NCBI GenBank assembly: GCA_903869075.1
Contig: CAIPXZ010000129.1
Location: 1 to 39,198 of the forward strand
Direction of reading: 5' to 3'
DNA: 39,198 nucleotides
Origin: an uncultured Myxococcales bacterium
Lineage (GTDB): Bacteria > Myxococcota_A > UBA9042
Below are positions 14,897-30,700 of this stretch, piece after piece (positions within the stretch are counted from its first letter, which is position 1; every line of letters begins with the position of its first letter). The translations under genes were made by a program, and so were the position numbers. A model generated the notes under the pieces. The model was not told where the DNA came from, searched no databases, and saw only the letters and a list, made by a program, of their open reading frames with translations.

Positions 14897-16534
14897 GTGA
14901 AGCTTGCAGACTGTCTGAATGTGGCCGCGGCGCGTGCCGTTGGCCTGTGCCTTGGCGTGATTCTCGTCGGCTGCGGCGCGCAGTCAGGGACCGGCACCGG
15001 CGGCAAGTTCGCGTTGCCCGACGGCAGTGGCGACACGCACATCTCCACGCCCATCGCTTGCACCACCACGTGCCCGACGCACGCCGCCAGCACCGGCACG
15101 TGCGTCAACGGCTACTGCGCCTACGCCTGCTTGCCGGGCTTTTTGGACTGCGACAACAACACCGACAACGGCTGCGAAGTCGACAGCGCCGTCAGCGCCA
15201 GCCACTGCGGCACCTGCGAAAACGCCTGCCCGACGGCTGCCAACGGCACCGCGCAGTGCGCCAGCGGCACCTGCACCTTGGCGTGCGACCCCGGGTGGGC
15301 GGACTGCACGCCGGGCGCCGACGGCTGCGAGACCGCGACGGACACAAGCCTCGACCACTGCGGCGACTGCACAACCGTCTGCCCCGCCGCCGGCGGCGCG
15401 CACGCCAAAGCCGTGTGCGGCAGCGGCAGTTGCGGCTTGCTGTGCGAGTCCGGCTGGTCCGACTGCAACAACGACCCCAGCGACGGCTGCGAGATCAACA
15501 CTGCGTCGGACCCGAACCACTGCGGCACCTGTGGCTTGTCGTGCAACGGCGTGGCCTGCGTCGCCGGCACGTGCGTCTGCGCGTCGTCGACGAGCTCCGC
15601 CACGCTGATCCCGCTCGACATGTACATCATGATGGACCAATCCAAGTCCATGAATGAAGCGACCGGCACGCCCAACACCGACAAATGGCAGGCGATTTCC
15701 CAAGCCGTCAGCGCCTTTGTCAACGACCCCAAGTCCGCCGGCATCGGCGTCGGCATCCAGTATTTCGGCTTGAAGGGCAGCGGCGGCGGCGGCGGCTTTG
15801 GCGGTGGCGGCAAGGACTCGTGCAACGCGGCGGACTATGCCAAGCCGGAAGTCGCGATCGCCGCGCTGCCGGGCAACGCCGCGGCCATCATCGCCTCGGT
15901 CGGCAAACATGGCCCGACGACGTCGACGCCGACGTCGCCGGCGCTGCAGGGCGCCATCGACTACGCCAAGACCTACGCCGCCAGCCACCCCGGCCACACC
16001 GTCGTCGCCGTGCTGGCCACCGACGGCGAGCCCACCGAGTGCAGCCCGACCGACATCCCGTCCATCGCCAACATCGCCGCCGCCGGCGCGTCGGGCAACC
16101 CCAAAGTCCTGACGTTTGTCATCGGCGTCGGCAGTTCGCTGTCCAGCCTGAACGCCATCGCCGCTGGCGGCGGCAGCAAAGCGGCGTTCGTCGTTGACCA
16201 GGGCGGCAACGTGGTGCAGCAGTTCGAGGCCGCGCTCAAGGCGATCCAGGGCCAAGCGATCGGCTGTGCCTACGCGATCCCGCAGCCGACGGGCGGCCAG
16301 ACGCTGGACTTGAACAAGCTGAACGTCCAGACGACGATCGGCGGCGTCAAGACAATCCTGACCTACGACGCGACCGCTGCCGACTGCGACCTGGTGGCCG
16401 GCGGTTGGTATTTTGACGACCCGGCGGCGCCGACCAAGATCGAGCTGTGCCCGGCGACTTGCAGCGCGGTCATGGCCAAGGCGGATGCGGCGGTGGACGT
16501 CGTCCTCGGCTGCGCGCGCTCTGGCGGCAATTAG
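14897..16534 (+). CDS. Cys-repeat lipoprotein with von Willebrand A domain
   Basis: A 545-residue predicted lipoprotein. The signal ends in the perfect lipobox LVGC near residue 26. Residues about 50-235 hold Cys-rich units of 45-50 residues with the pattern C-x2-G-[FW]-x-DC...GCE...HCG-x-C; three are complete. A von Willebrand A domain follows, with the metal-site motif DQSKS near residue 247, the threonine in TSPALQGAIDYA and VLATDGEPTEC. Such domains bind ligands through a divalent metal, so this is probably a stalked adhesion or binding protein. A Cys-containing C-terminal domain of about 100 residues is unassigned. GGAGG (14886-14890) supports GTG 14897. The patatin-like gene follows after six bases. 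Confidence 0.8.
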   Translation: MKLADCLNVAAARAVGLCLGVILVGCGAQSGTGTGGKFALPDGSGDTHISTPIACTTTCPTHAASTGTCVNGYCAYACLPGFLDCDNNTDNGCEVDSAVSASHCGTCENACPTAANGTAQCASGTCTLACDPGWADCTPGADGCETATDTSLDHCGDCTTVCPAAGGAHAKAVCGSGSCGLLCESGWSDCNNDPSDGCEINTASDPNHCGTCGLSCNGVACVAGTCVCASSTSSATLIPLDMYIMMDQSKSMNEATGTPNTDKWQAISQAVSAFVNDPKSAGIGVGIQYFGLKGSGGGGGFGGGGKDSCNAADYAKPEVAIAALPGNAAAIIASVGKHGPTTSTPTSPALQGAIDYAKTYAASHPGHTVVAVLATDGEPTECSPTDIPSIANIAAAGASGNPKVLTFVIGVGSSLSSLNAIAAGGGSKAAFVVDQGGNVVQQFEAALKAIQGQAIGCAYAIPQPTGGQTLDLNKLNVQTTIGGVKTILTYDATAADCDLVAGGWYFDDPAAPTKIELCPATCSAVMAKADAAVDVVLGCARSGGN

Positions 16535-16540
16535 CGCGTG

Positions 16541-17224
16541 ATGCCGCCCGATCTGCTGCTTTCCAGCGGTTTCCTGGCTTTTGCCCGGCACATCGGCGTG
16601 CTGCGGGCGCTGGAGGAACGCGCCATTGCCATCGACGCGCTTGTCGGCACGTCTTCGGGCGCGCTGATCGGCGCGCTGTGGTCGGCGGGTCTGTCCTCGC
16701 ACGAGCTGGAGCGCCTGTTGCAAACGGTGGCGCCGTGGCGGCTGCTGCGGCCGCACGCGCGGCCGTGGCGCGGCTTGCTGGATACCGCGGCGTTTGCCGA
16801 TTTTGTCCGCCCGCACCTGCCGGTGGATTTTGCCGGGCTGGCGCGACCGCTGGCGGTGGGCGTCGTCGACGCGGCGGGGCAGCATCGGCTGCTGACGAGC
16901 GGGCCGCTGGTGCCGGCGGTTGTGGCGTCGTGCGCGATGCCGTACGTCTTCGCGGCGGTGCGAGTGGCGGATGCGCAGTTTGCCGATGGCGGCGCGGCGG
17001 ACCGGCTGGCGCTGGCGCCGTGGCGCGCGTGGCGACCGGGACGCCCGGCGATCGCCCACCAGGTGCAGCGCTCGGCGGGCGTGGACCTGCCGCTGGACTT
17101 GACGGACGTGACGCTGATCCAGACGCCGCGATCGGGCGCGACGTTCCTGTCGCTGGGCGATTTTGCCGGCCAGATCCTTGCGGCGCAGGCGTGCGCGGCG
17201 CGGGTGCTCGACGCGCGGGCGTAG
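16541..17224 (+). CDS. Patatin-like phospholipase family protein
   Basis: A 227-residue cytoplasmic protein of the patatin family, which use a Ser-Asp dyad to hydrolyse acyl esters of lipids. The nucleophile elbow is GTSSGALIGALWSAGL (Ser near residue 46) and the catalytic aspartate is in QFADGGAADR (near 149). The usual glycine-rich oxyanion loop (GGGxRG) is replaced by LLLSSGFLAFARHIGVL, so activity may differ from typical members. It starts six bases after the VWA lipoprotein and probably shares its transcript. The start ATG 16541 is preferred over the adjacent GTG. Confidence 0.75.
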   Translation: MPPDLLLSSGFLAFARHIGVLRALEERAIAIDALVGTSSGALIGALWSAGLSSHELERLLQTVAPWRLLRPHARPWRGLLDTAAFADFVRPHLPVDFAGLARPLAVGVVDAAGQHRLLTSGPLVPAVVASCAMPYVFAAVRVADAQFADGGAADRLALAPWRAWRPGRPAIAHQVQRSAGVDLPLDLTDVTLIQTPRSGATFLSLGDFAGQILAAQACAARVLDARA

Positions 17225-17233
17225 CCGCAGCGC

Positions 17234-17707
17234 TCACAGCTGGTGGGGCAGCACGCCGGCGTCCAGGCGCAGCAGGTACTCGGCGACGACCTCGCCGGCG
17301 CGGTTTGTGTAGGTTTCCTCGGCGACGATCTCGAAGCCGGCTTTTTGCACAACCCGCAGCGACGCCGCGTTCACCTTCGCCACCCGCGCGAACAACGGCC
17401 GCTCCGGGCACGCCGCCAGCAGCTCCTCCAGCGCCGCCGTCGCGATACCGCGGCCCCAAAAGCGCCGGCCGAGCCAGTAGCCGACCTCGGGCATGCCAAA
17501 GCGGCGAAAGCGCGTGATGTAGCCGGCCGCGGCGCCGCGGACGTCGATGGTCTGCACGAGAATTTCCGGGTCGACGCGGACCATCGCCCAGTGCGCCGTG
17601 AATACCGCCCACTCGCGCGGCACGGAAGCGGTCATGGCGCATGCCTGCGGATCGGCTTGATCCGCAAAGAAAACGAGGAGATCGGCGTCGGTTACCGTGC
17701 GCAGCAT
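17234..17707 (-). CDS. RimJ/RimL-type GNAT acetyltransferase
   Basis: A 157-residue GNAT enzyme of the RimJ/RimL-like group, which acetylate protein N-termini or small amines. The acetyl-CoA motif is GRRFWGRGIATAALEELLAA near residues 93-112, followed by the family NAASLRVVQKAGFEIV. ATG 17707 has GAGGT upstream, overlapping the stop of the uracil-DNA glycosylase gene, so the two form an operon. Substrate cannot be told. It converges with the patatin-like gene with nine bases between stops. Confidence 0.8.
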   Translation of the reverse strand: MLRTVTDADLLVFFADQADPQACAMTASVPREWAVFTAHWAMVRVDPEILVQTIDVRGAAAGYITRFRRFGMPEVGYWLGRRFWGRGIATAALEELLAACPERPLFARVAKVNAASLRVVQKAGFEIVAEETYTNRAGEVVAEYLLRLDAGVLPHQL

Positions 17708-17714
17708 CGCGACC

Positions 17715-18446
17715 TCACCGCCGCGCCGGGAGCGCGATGCCGGCTTCTGCAAGCGCGGCGTCCATCAGCTTGGCCCAGCCGGCGTTGGCCTGTGGGCTCG
17801 CCGGGCTCGGATGCGGCACGCGACCGATGCGTACGTCGGGACTGTCCGCCAGCGCGATCTTCAGGCGCTGCTCGGCAAAGTGCCCGACGCCAATCGCGAA
17901 TTCCGGCTGCATCAGCGCCACCGTCCGCCGCAGCGCGCGGTCGCAGACGGCAAACAGCGCGGCGCGCTCGGCGGCAGGCAGCTTGTCCGGCGTCAGGTTG
18001 GCGCCGCTCGCGGCCATGAAGCACAGCGGGCAATAATTGGTGACGAAAAACGTGGCGAAGAACCGCTCCGGCGTGCCGAACGTGTCGCGCGCCCAGCCCC
18101 AGAACCGCTGGCCGCTGACTTCGCTGCGCGGGCAGGCGAAGCCCTGGATCGGCCGCTTGGGGTGCACGACTTCGGGTTGGCCGATGGCGGCGTGGATGCC
18201 CAGCCAGTCGCGGACCATCGCCACTTCCCCAAACGGCACGCCCACTTGCGCCATGCCGTACGGCCCCGGATTCATCCCCAGCAGCAGCACCTTGCGCGGC
18301 GGCTGGCCATAGCGCGCGGTGTACGCGTCCCACGCCGGCCGCGCGTAGGTCAGCGGGTTGTAGACGTGCGTCACCGGCGGCGCAAAGCGCAGTCCGGCCA
18401 ACTCGTGGGTCAGATCGTCTGTGATGCCTTGCAGTTCGCTCGCCAC
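17715..18446 (-). CDS. SMUG1-type uracil-DNA glycosylase
   Basis: A 243-residue DNA glycosylase of the SMUG1 group, which removes uracil and related lesions from DNA in base-excision repair. Diagnostic segments are LLLGMNPGPYGMAQVGVPFG (catalytic Asn motif), HPKRPIQGFACPRSEVSG, RFWGWA, VTNYCPLCFM and the C-terminal HPSPASPQAN that inserts into the base stack. Length and motif order are complete. It starts at GTG 18446 with GAGG seven bases ahead. The same neighbourhood encodes exonuclease III, the next enzyme needed for repair at the abasic site. Confidence 0.88.
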   Translation of the reverse strand: MASELQGITDDLTHELAGLRFAPPVTHVYNPLTYARPAWDAYTARYGQPPRKVLLLGMNPGPYGMAQVGVPFGEVAMVRDWLGIHAAIGQPEVVHPKRPIQGFACPRSEVSGQRFWGWARDTFGTPERFFATFFVTNYCPLCFMAASGANLTPDKLPAAERAALFAVCDRALRRTVALMQPEFAIGVGHFAEQRLKIALADSPDVRIGRVPHPSPASPQANAGWAKLMDAALAEAGIALPARR

Positions 18447-18456
18447 CGGCTATCCT
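18429..18456 (+). promoter_or_regulatory. Probable promoter of the short-chain dehydrogenase gene
   Basis: TTGCAG (18429-18434) and TATCCT (18451-18456), 16 bases apart, lie at the 5' end of the divergent uracil-DNA glycosylase gene, 42 bases before GTG 18498. A weaker reverse-strand pair, TTGCGC (18506-18501) and CACACT (18482-18477), could serve the glycosylase. Confidence 0.35.
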
Positions 18457-18497
18457 CGCTCGCGTCGTCGGCGCCGAGTGTGCCAGAGGAGGTCGTC

Positions 18498-19337
18498 GTG
18501 GCGCAAAAAGTCGTGTTGATTACCGGGTGTTCATCGGGTTTTGGGCTGCTGGCGGCCGTCGAGGCGGCGCGGCGTGGCCACCAGGTCGTGGCGACCATGC
18601 GCAACGTCGGTAAGCGCGCGGCGCTGGACGCGGCGGCGCAAAAAGCCAGCGTTTCCGTGGATGTGCAGCCGTGTGACGTCGATGACGCGGCGTCCATGCA
18701 GGCGTGTGTCGCCGCGGTGCAGGCGCGCTACGGCCACATCGACGTGCTCGTCAACAACGCCGGCTTCGGCATGGGCGGCTCGGTCTACGACTTGTCGATG
18801 GCGGAGCTGCGGGCGCAGATGGAGACAAACTTTTTTGGCGCCGTGGCGCTGACCAAGGAAGTGCTGCCGGCGATGCTGCAGCGCAAATCCGGGCTGATCA
18901 TCAACGTCACCTCGGTCGCGGCGCTGCATTCGGCGCCGGGTACGGGCGCGTACAACGCGTCCAAGCGCGCGCTGGAAGGCCTGAGCGAGGCGCTGCGCTT
19001 TGAGACCGAGCCGTTTGGCGTTTATGTGACGACGGTGCTGCCCGGCGTGTTCAAGACCGAGGTTTTTGACAAGCGGCTGTCGGCGGCAGCGGCGACGGAG
19101 CCGGCGAGCCCCTACTTCGAGATGTCCAAGAAAATCGGGGCGTTCGTCGATGAACGCGTCGCCAAGAACGGCGAGGATCCGCACAAGGTCTCGCAGGTCA
19201 TCTGCGACGCCATCGACGCGCGGCGGCCGCCGCTGCAGGTGCTCGTCGGCGTCGACGCGCGCATCCAGACCTGGGGCCGCAAGCTGCTGCCGGAGCGGCT
19301 GTGGTTCGCGCTGATCGCCAAGGTCATGGGCGTCTAG
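18498..19337 (+). CDS. Short-chain dehydrogenase/reductase
   Basis: A 279-residue classical SDR oxidoreductase. The NAD(P) loop is LITGCSSGFG, the structural motif VLVNNAGFGMGG, and the catalytic set is Ser in INVTSVAALHSAP with YNASK. The C-terminal extension (about residues 190-279) is typical of the group related to retinol and steroid dehydrogenases, which ends with a hydrophobic helix (PERLWFALIAKVMGV). GGAGG five bases ahead supports GTG 18498. The substrate is unknown. Confidence 0.85.
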   Translation: MAQKVVLITGCSSGFGLLAAVEAARRGHQVVATMRNVGKRAALDAAAQKASVSVDVQPCDVDDAASMQACVAAVQARYGHIDVLVNNAGFGMGGSVYDLSMAELRAQMETNFFGAVALTKEVLPAMLQRKSGLIINVTSVAALHSAPGTGAYNASKRALEGLSEALRFETEPFGVYVTTVLPGVFKTEVFDKRLSAAAATEPASPYFEMSKKIGAFVDERVAKNGEDPHKVSQVICDAIDARRPPLQVLVGVDARIQTWGRKLLPERLWFALIAKVMGV

Positions 19338-19343
19338 TCAAAG

Positions 19344-20378
19344 CTACCACTTGCCGCCGGTCAAACGGCCAAGAAATTCATACGGATAGCCGACGTCGAA
19401 GGCGCTCGCCGCGTCCAGCTGCGCCATCTGCTCGGCGCTCAACGTCAGCTCCGCCGCTTTGAGGTTGTCCTGAAGCTGCGCGACGGTGCGCGCGCCGAAA
19501 ATCACGCTCGTCACCGCGGGTTTTTGCGTCAGCCACGCCAGCGCCACCGCCGCCACCGTGCTGCCCACCGCCGCCGCGACCTGGTCCAGCGCCGCGAGGA
19601 TCTGCCAGTTGCGCGGGTTGTCGAACTTGGCGAGGCTCTTTTTCCAGCGCTCGGTGTCGTAGCGCGAACCCTCCGGCGGCGCCTGATCCTTGCGGTATTT
19701 GCCCGACAAAAAGCCGCCCGCCAGCGGCGACCACGGCAAGATACCCAAGCCATGGCGCACACACAACGGCACGTGCTCGCGCTCCAGATCGCGCACCGTC
19801 AGACTGTATTGCGCCTGGAACGTGACAAAGCGCTCCAGCCGTTGCTGCTCGGACGTGAACAGCGACTCGACGAGCCGGTACGCCGCGTAGTTGCTCGCGC
19901 CGATGTAGAGCACCTTGCCGGCGCGCACGAGATCGTCCAGCGCCCGCAGCGTCTCGTCTTCGGGCACTTCCAGGTCCTGGGCGTGAATCTGGTACAGGTC
20001 GATGCGATCGGTCTGCAGCCGCCGCAGGCTGTCCTCGATGCAGCGCACGATGCGGTAGCGCGAGGCGCCGGCGCCATTGGGTCCGGGCTGGGCGCGAAAA
20101 CGGAATTTCGTAGCGATCACAAGCTCATCGCGCTTTTTGGACGCGGTCAGCCACTCGCCCAGCACGCGCTCCGCCAAGCCGTCCTGGCCGTAGATGTCGG
20201 CGACGTCGATGAAGTTGATGCCGGCGGCGACGGCGTAATCGAGCACGGCGTGGGCTTCCTCACGCGAGCTGGACGCGCCGTGCATCATGCTGCTGGCGTC
20301 GGCTTCGCCAAAAGTCATGCCGCCCAAGCACAAGCTGGAGACTTTGACGCCGGATCGGCCAAGGGTGCGGTACTGCAT
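19344..20378 (-). CDS. Aldo/keto reductase
   Basis: A 344-residue NADPH-dependent aldo/keto reductase with the full TIM barrel. The catalytic tetrad is visible: Asp and Tyr in FIDVADIYG, Lys in VIATKF, His in YQIHAQD. The cofactor phosphate site is near SVIFGARTVAQLQDNLKA. It resembles the general stress or YajO/Tas-like group; the substrate is not predictable. ATG 20378 has AGGAG seven bases ahead. It converges with the SDR gene with six bases between stops and diverges from exonuclease III. Confidence 0.88.
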   Translation of the reverse strand: MQYRTLGRSGVKVSSLCLGGMTFGEADASSMMHGASSSREEAHAVLDYAVAAGINFIDVADIYGQDGLAERVLGEWLTASKKRDELVIATKFRFRAQPGPNGAGASRYRIVRCIEDSLRRLQTDRIDLYQIHAQDLEVPEDETLRALDDLVRAGKVLYIGASNYAAYRLVESLFTSEQQRLERFVTFQAQYSLTVRDLEREHVPLCVRHGLGILPWSPLAGGFLSGKYRKDQAPPEGSRYDTERWKKSLAKFDNPRNWQILAALDQVAAAVGSTVAAVALAWLTQKPAVTSVIFGARTVAQLQDNLKAAELTLSAEQMAQLDAASAFDVGYPYEFLGRLTGGKW

Positions 20379-20410
20379 GGGGAACTCCTGGCGCGGGCTG
20401 CGCACGGCTG

Positions 20411-20439
20411 TGGGTAGCGCGATTGCGGCGCGGATGCAA
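20411..20439 (-). promoter_or_regulatory. Probable promoter of the aldo/keto reductase gene
   Basis: On the reverse strand, TTGCAT (20439-20434) and TACCCA (20416-20411) are 17 bases apart and 33 bases before the ATG. It lies back to back with the exonuclease III promoter. Confidence 0.35.
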
Positions 20440-20441
20440 GC

Positions 20442-20470
20442 TTGCCAAGCGGATCGCCTGCGGCTACACG
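20442..20470 (+). promoter_or_regulatory. Probable promoter of the exonuclease III gene
   Basis: TTGCCA (20442-20447) and TACACG (20465-20470) with a 17-base spacer, 41 bases ahead of ATG 20512. Confidence 0.4.
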
Positions 20471-20511
20471 GGGATGCGAAACCGCGCCGGCAGCGCGCGG
20501 CGCGGGTGGCC

Positions 20512-21309
20512 ATGACGTTGAAAGTAATCTCTTGGAATGTCAATGGTTTGCGCGCGGCGGCGGGCAAAGGCTTTGGCGAGTGGCTGGCGCAAAAGCCGGC
20601 GGATATCGTGGCGCTGCAGGAGACGCGCGCGCTCGCCGAGCAGCTGCCGGCGGACCTGCGCGCGCCGACGGGCTGGCAGTTCCACCTCCAGCCGGCGGAG
20701 CGGCTGGGTTACAGCGGCGTGGGCCTGTACGCGCAGGCGCCGTGGGACGCGCTGCGCACGGACACTGGCCGGCCGGAGTTTGACGGCGAGGGCCGGCTGC
20801 AGATCGCTCGCTTTGGCAAGCTCTGGATTGTCAACGGCTATTTTCCCAACGGCAACGGCAAGGAGCGCGACAACTCGCGGATTCCGTACAAGCTCGATTT
20901 CTACCGCCACGTTTTCGACCTCATGGCGCCGCACTTTGCCGCCGGTGAGCCGGTGCTGGTGATGGGCGACTTCAACACCGCGCACCGCGACATCGATCTG
21001 GCGCGACCCAAGGACAACCGCGAGACGTCCGGTTTTCGCCCGGAAGAGCGCGAGGAGCTGGACCGCTGGCTGCGCGCCGGCTGGGTGGATACATTTCGCC
21101 ACTTTCATCCAGAAAAAATAGGAGCTTACAGCTGGTGGAGCCAGCGCTTCGGCGTGCGCGCCAAGAACATCGGCTGGCGCATCGACTACGTGCTGGCCTC
21201 GCCCGGCGCGGCGGCGCACCTGCAGGACGCGTTCATCTGGCCGGACGTCACGGGCTCGGACCACTGCCCGGTTGGGGTCGTGCTCGACCGCCGCGTGCTA
21301 TCGCCGTAG
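20512..21309 (+). CDS. xthA: Exodeoxyribonuclease III
   Basis: A 265-residue AP endonuclease and 3'-5' exonuclease of the ExoIII/Ape1 family; it cuts DNA beside abasic sites and trims blocked 3' ends. The active-site motifs are all present: [17 protein letters not shown] (metal-binding Glu), [32 protein letters not shown] and GSDHCPVG. Length is normal for the family. ATG 20512 begins the first strand with MTLKVISWN; no strong ribosome site is visible. It would act after the uracil-DNA glycosylase encoded 2 kb upstream. Confidence 0.92.
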   Translation: MTLKVISWNVNGLRAAAGKGFGEWLAQKPADIVALQETRALAEQLPADLRAPTGWQFHLQPAERLGYSGVGLYAQAPWDALRTDTGRPEFDGEGRLQIARFGKLWIVNGYFPNGNGKERDNSRIPYKLDFYRHVFDLMAPHFAAGEPVLVMGDFNTAHRDIDLARPKDNRETSGFRPEEREELDRWLRAGWVDTFRHFHPEKIGAYSWWSQRFGVRAKNIGWRIDYVLASPGAAAHLQDAFIWPDVTGSDHCPVGVVLDRRVLSP

Positions 21310-21312
21310 ACT
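21284..21312 (+). promoter_or_regulatory. Probable promoter of the thiolase gene
   Basis: TCGACC (21284-21289) and TAGACT (21307-21312), 17 bases apart, overlap the end of the exonuclease III gene and precede ATG 21365 by 52 bases. Confidence 0.4.
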
Positions 21313-21364
21313 GCCGCGCGGTCGCCAGCTTGGCCGCCATTTTGCCCACCCTCGGAGGACGCTC

Positions 21365-22600
<1,236 letters not shown>

Positions 22601-22643
22601 CCGGCAAATCCGCCACTTGCGGGACGCGCGCCCGCGGGGCACG

Positions 22644-28154
<5,511 letters not shown>

Positions 28155-28183
28155 GCCAGCGGCGGGCGGTGCGGCGGCTTTGC

Positions 28184-28212
28184 TTGCCAACCTCGCGGCT
28201 TGGCACTACGGT
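28184..28212 (+). promoter_or_regulatory. Probable promoter of the ceramidase-family gene
   Basis: TTGCCA (28184-28189) and TACGGT (28207-28212), 17 bases apart and 34 bases ahead of ATG 28247. Confidence 0.4.
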
Positions 28213-28246
28213 GTGTGCGCCCAAGCGGGCGGGAAGGGGAACGGTC

Positions 28247-30691
28247 ATGACGATGCGATGGACGACTCTGCTGCTGGCGTTGGGCCTGACGGCGGCTTGC
28301 GGCACCAAGGCGACGGATTCAGCGGATGCCGCAGTCGTCGATGATGCGACCGGCACGGACGCGACGATCGCCGGCGATGCGACGGCGACGACCGACACCG
28401 CCGTGGCGTGGGACCAGACGCGCAAGTGGCCGAACACCGCGGGTACGCCCAGCAAGGGCGCGCTGTCCGCCGGCATCGCCGAGGGCTACCTGGACAGCCC
28501 CGTCGGCGTCTCCATGGCCGGTTATGGCAACCGCGACGCGGGGTTGCACAGCGCGTGGAGCCAGGCGTCCAAGGCGTCGCGCGGCTTCTACAGCAAGATG
28601 CTGATCAAGACGATGGCGCTGCAGGTGGGCACGGAGCGGCTCGTGTTCGTCAAGTCGCCGCTGATGACGTCGGAGTCGTTCCTGACCGACTCGATCGCCG
28701 ACCTGCTGCTGAGCAAGTACGGCCTGGAGCTGCACGGCCGCCTGATCTTTTCGGCGACGCACAGCCACCACGCGCCGGCGCGCTTTTGGCCGATTCCCGC
28801 GGCCATGGGCGGCGTTGGCCTCGACACGTTTGACCCGGAGCTGGCGGCGCGGATGGTCGAGTCGTTTGCCGCCGTCATCAAGGCGTCGATCGACAACGTC
28901 GCGCCGGCGGAGTGGGCGTGGGCGAAATTTGAGGACTGGGACAAAACCGACCTCGTCTACCGCGATCGCCGCGGCGAGAACGACCCGCTCTGGGGCAAGG
29001 ATCCGCGGCTGACGCTGCTGGCGGTGCGCCGGCCGGGCGGGCAGATGATCGCGTCGATCCTCAACTTTCCAGTGCACGGCACGGCTTTTGACACCGACAA
29101 CGACCTGCTGACCGAAGACGCACCGGGCGGCGTGGAGACCAAGGTCGAGGAAGCGTGGTTTGCGCAGACCGGCACGCCGCTGCAGGCGATGTTCATGCAA
29201 TGCGCGGGCGGCGATTCGGCGCCGGCGGGCGATTCGCTGGGCCATCCGACGCCGTCGCGGATCGAGAAGCTGGGCGAAGACGCGGCGCAGCTTATTTTGC
29301 CGAAGTTCGCGACATTGCAGTGGAAGCCGGACATGACGCTGACCGTGCGCACCGTGCGCGTCGATTTTGCCCACGAGTCCGTCTACGCCGCGCCGGATCT
29401 GGCGCATGAGTTTGACGACCCCAACGGCGCGCCGTACGAGGATGGCGGCTGGCAGTGCAACGCCGCGGGCGTGAGCGATGGCCAGAGCATGGCGGGCCAT
29501 CCCAAGCAGTGCATCGATCTGCAGTCGTTCATCGGCGCGCTGGACGTCGTGTTCCCCTACGGCCCGCTGAACCAGGCACTGCTGTCGGCGGCGCGGCTGG
29601 ACGATCTGGCGGTGATTACGCTGCCGGGCGAGCCGCTGTACTCGCTGGCGCAGTACGCGCGGCAGCAGATCGAAGGCAAAACGCCGGGTATCACGTCGCT
29701 GATGGTCGTTGGCTACAGCCAGGACTACTTCCTCTACCTGCCGGCGCCGGCGGACTGGATGCTCGGCGGCTACGAGTCGCAGATGAGCCTGTGGGGTCCC
29801 GGCGGCGGTCGCTTCTTTGCCGATCACAGCCTGGCGCTGCTCGGCGACATCCTCGCCAACAACGTGCAGCCGACGTTCTGGGAGTCCTCGCCGTCGCTGT
29901 CGCCGCCGATTCCGTATACGGCGCGCGCGGTTGAGCAGAGCGAGGACGCCAACACGCTGCTGGCTGACGCGCCGACAGCGACCGTGCGCACCGCCAACGT
30001 CGATTTTGCCTGGGGCGGCGGCGATCCGAACCTCGGTGCACCGACCGTGACGTTGCAGCGCCAGCAGACCGGCACGTGGACGAACGTAGCGGCGCGCAAC
30101 GGTCACGCCGGCTTGGCGCTGGACAACAGCCGGCCGGGCATGCTGACGATTTACCAGCCGATTCCCGAGGTGAAGTCGGATATCCTGGCGAGCCGCAAGC
30201 ACCACTGGCGCGTGCGCTGGCAGGTCCCGGCGGACCTGCCGCTGGGCGTGTACCGCCTCGTGGCGACCGGCTCGGCGCTGGGCACCGATGGCAAGACCGC
30301 GGCGGTGTCGGTGCAGTCCGGCGCGTTCCAGGTGGCAGCGGGTCCGACGAATTTCGCGGCGACGCGCAACGCGACCAAGCTGCTCATCACGTTCACCGCG
30401 CCGCCGATCCCGTTTGCCAATGAGACCGGCGAGAGCTGGCCGGCGACCGGTTGGCGGCTGATCGACCGCGCCAGCAAGCCGGACGCCGTCGGCACCATCC
30501 GCGCGACCTTGCACGCGTCGATCGTTGGCAGCGGCAAGACCACCGCTGTGGACGCGACGTACTCGGAGACCGACAAGGCGTACGTCATCGACCTCGTGCA
30601 GCCGGGGCTGACCGGCGCGGCGCTGGACGTCACGGTCGAGGTCAAGGGGTCGGACACGCCGGGCGGCACGCTCCACGTCGGCGCGCCCTAA
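28247..30691 (+). CDS. Neutral/alkaline ceramidase-family lipoprotein
   Basis: An 814-residue predicted lipoprotein. The signal MTMRWTTLLLALGLTAAC carries a TAAC lipobox; an Asp/Ala/Thr stalk follows to about residue 50. The neutral-ceramidase fold starts at SAGIAEGYLDSPVGVSMAGY and includes FSATHSHHAPARF (zinc His, near 170) and ILNFPVHGTAFDTDNDLLTE (second His, near 273). The nucleophile region reads GGDSAPAGD near 320, where known ceramidases have GD-V-SP, so the serine is shifted by one residue or replaced by Ala. A C-terminal beta-sandwich (VDFAWGGGDPNLGAPTVTLQ to GVYRLVATG) matches the family. Known members cleave the amide of ceramide outside the cell; here activity on sphingolipids or other N-acyl lipids is likely but not certain. 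Confidence 0.78.
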   Translation: MTMRWTTLLLALGLTAACGTKATDSADAAVVDDATGTDATIAGDATATTDTAVAWDQTRKWPNTAGTPSKGALSAGIAEGYLDSPVGVSMAGYGNRDAGLHSAWSQASKASRGFYSKMLIKTMALQVGTERLVFVKSPLMTSESFLTDSIADLLLSKYGLELHGRLIFSATHSHHAPARFWPIPAAMGGVGLDTFDPELAARMVESFAAVIKASIDNVAPAEWAWAKFEDWDKTDLVYRDRRGENDPLWGKDPRLTLLAVRRPGGQMIASILNFPVHGTAFDTDNDLLTEDAPGGVETKVEEAWFAQTGTPLQAMFMQCAGGDSAPAGDSLGHPTPSRIEKLGEDAAQLILPKFATLQWKPDMTLTVRTVRVDFAHESVYAAPDLAHEFDDPNGAPYEDGGWQCNAAGVSDGQSMAGHPKQCIDLQSFIGALDVVFPYGPLNQALLSAARLDDLAVITLPGEPLYSLAQYARQQIEGKTPGITSLMVVGYSQDYFLYLPAPADWMLGGYESQMSLWGPGGGRFFADHSLALLGDILANNVQPTFWESSPSLSPPIPYTARAVEQSEDANTLLADAPTATVRTANVDFAWGGGDPNLGAPTVTLQRQQTGTWTNVAARNGHAGLALDNSRPGMLTIYQPIPEVKSDILASRKHHWRVRWQVPADLPLGVYRLVATGSALGTDGKTAAVSVQSGAFQVAAGPTNFAATRNATKLLITFTAPPIPFANETGESWPATGWRLIDRASKPDAVGTIRATLHASIVGSGKTTAVDATYSETDKAYVIDLVQPGLTGAALDVTVEVKGSDTPGGTLHVGAP

Positions 30692-30700
30692 GGAATCGCC

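Noticed and set aside
28196-28219. TTGGCAC...TGTGC as a sigma54 -24/-12 promoter.
   Set aside because: The GG-to-GC spacing is wrong for sigma54; a TTGCCA/TACGGT pair with 17-base spacer fits better.
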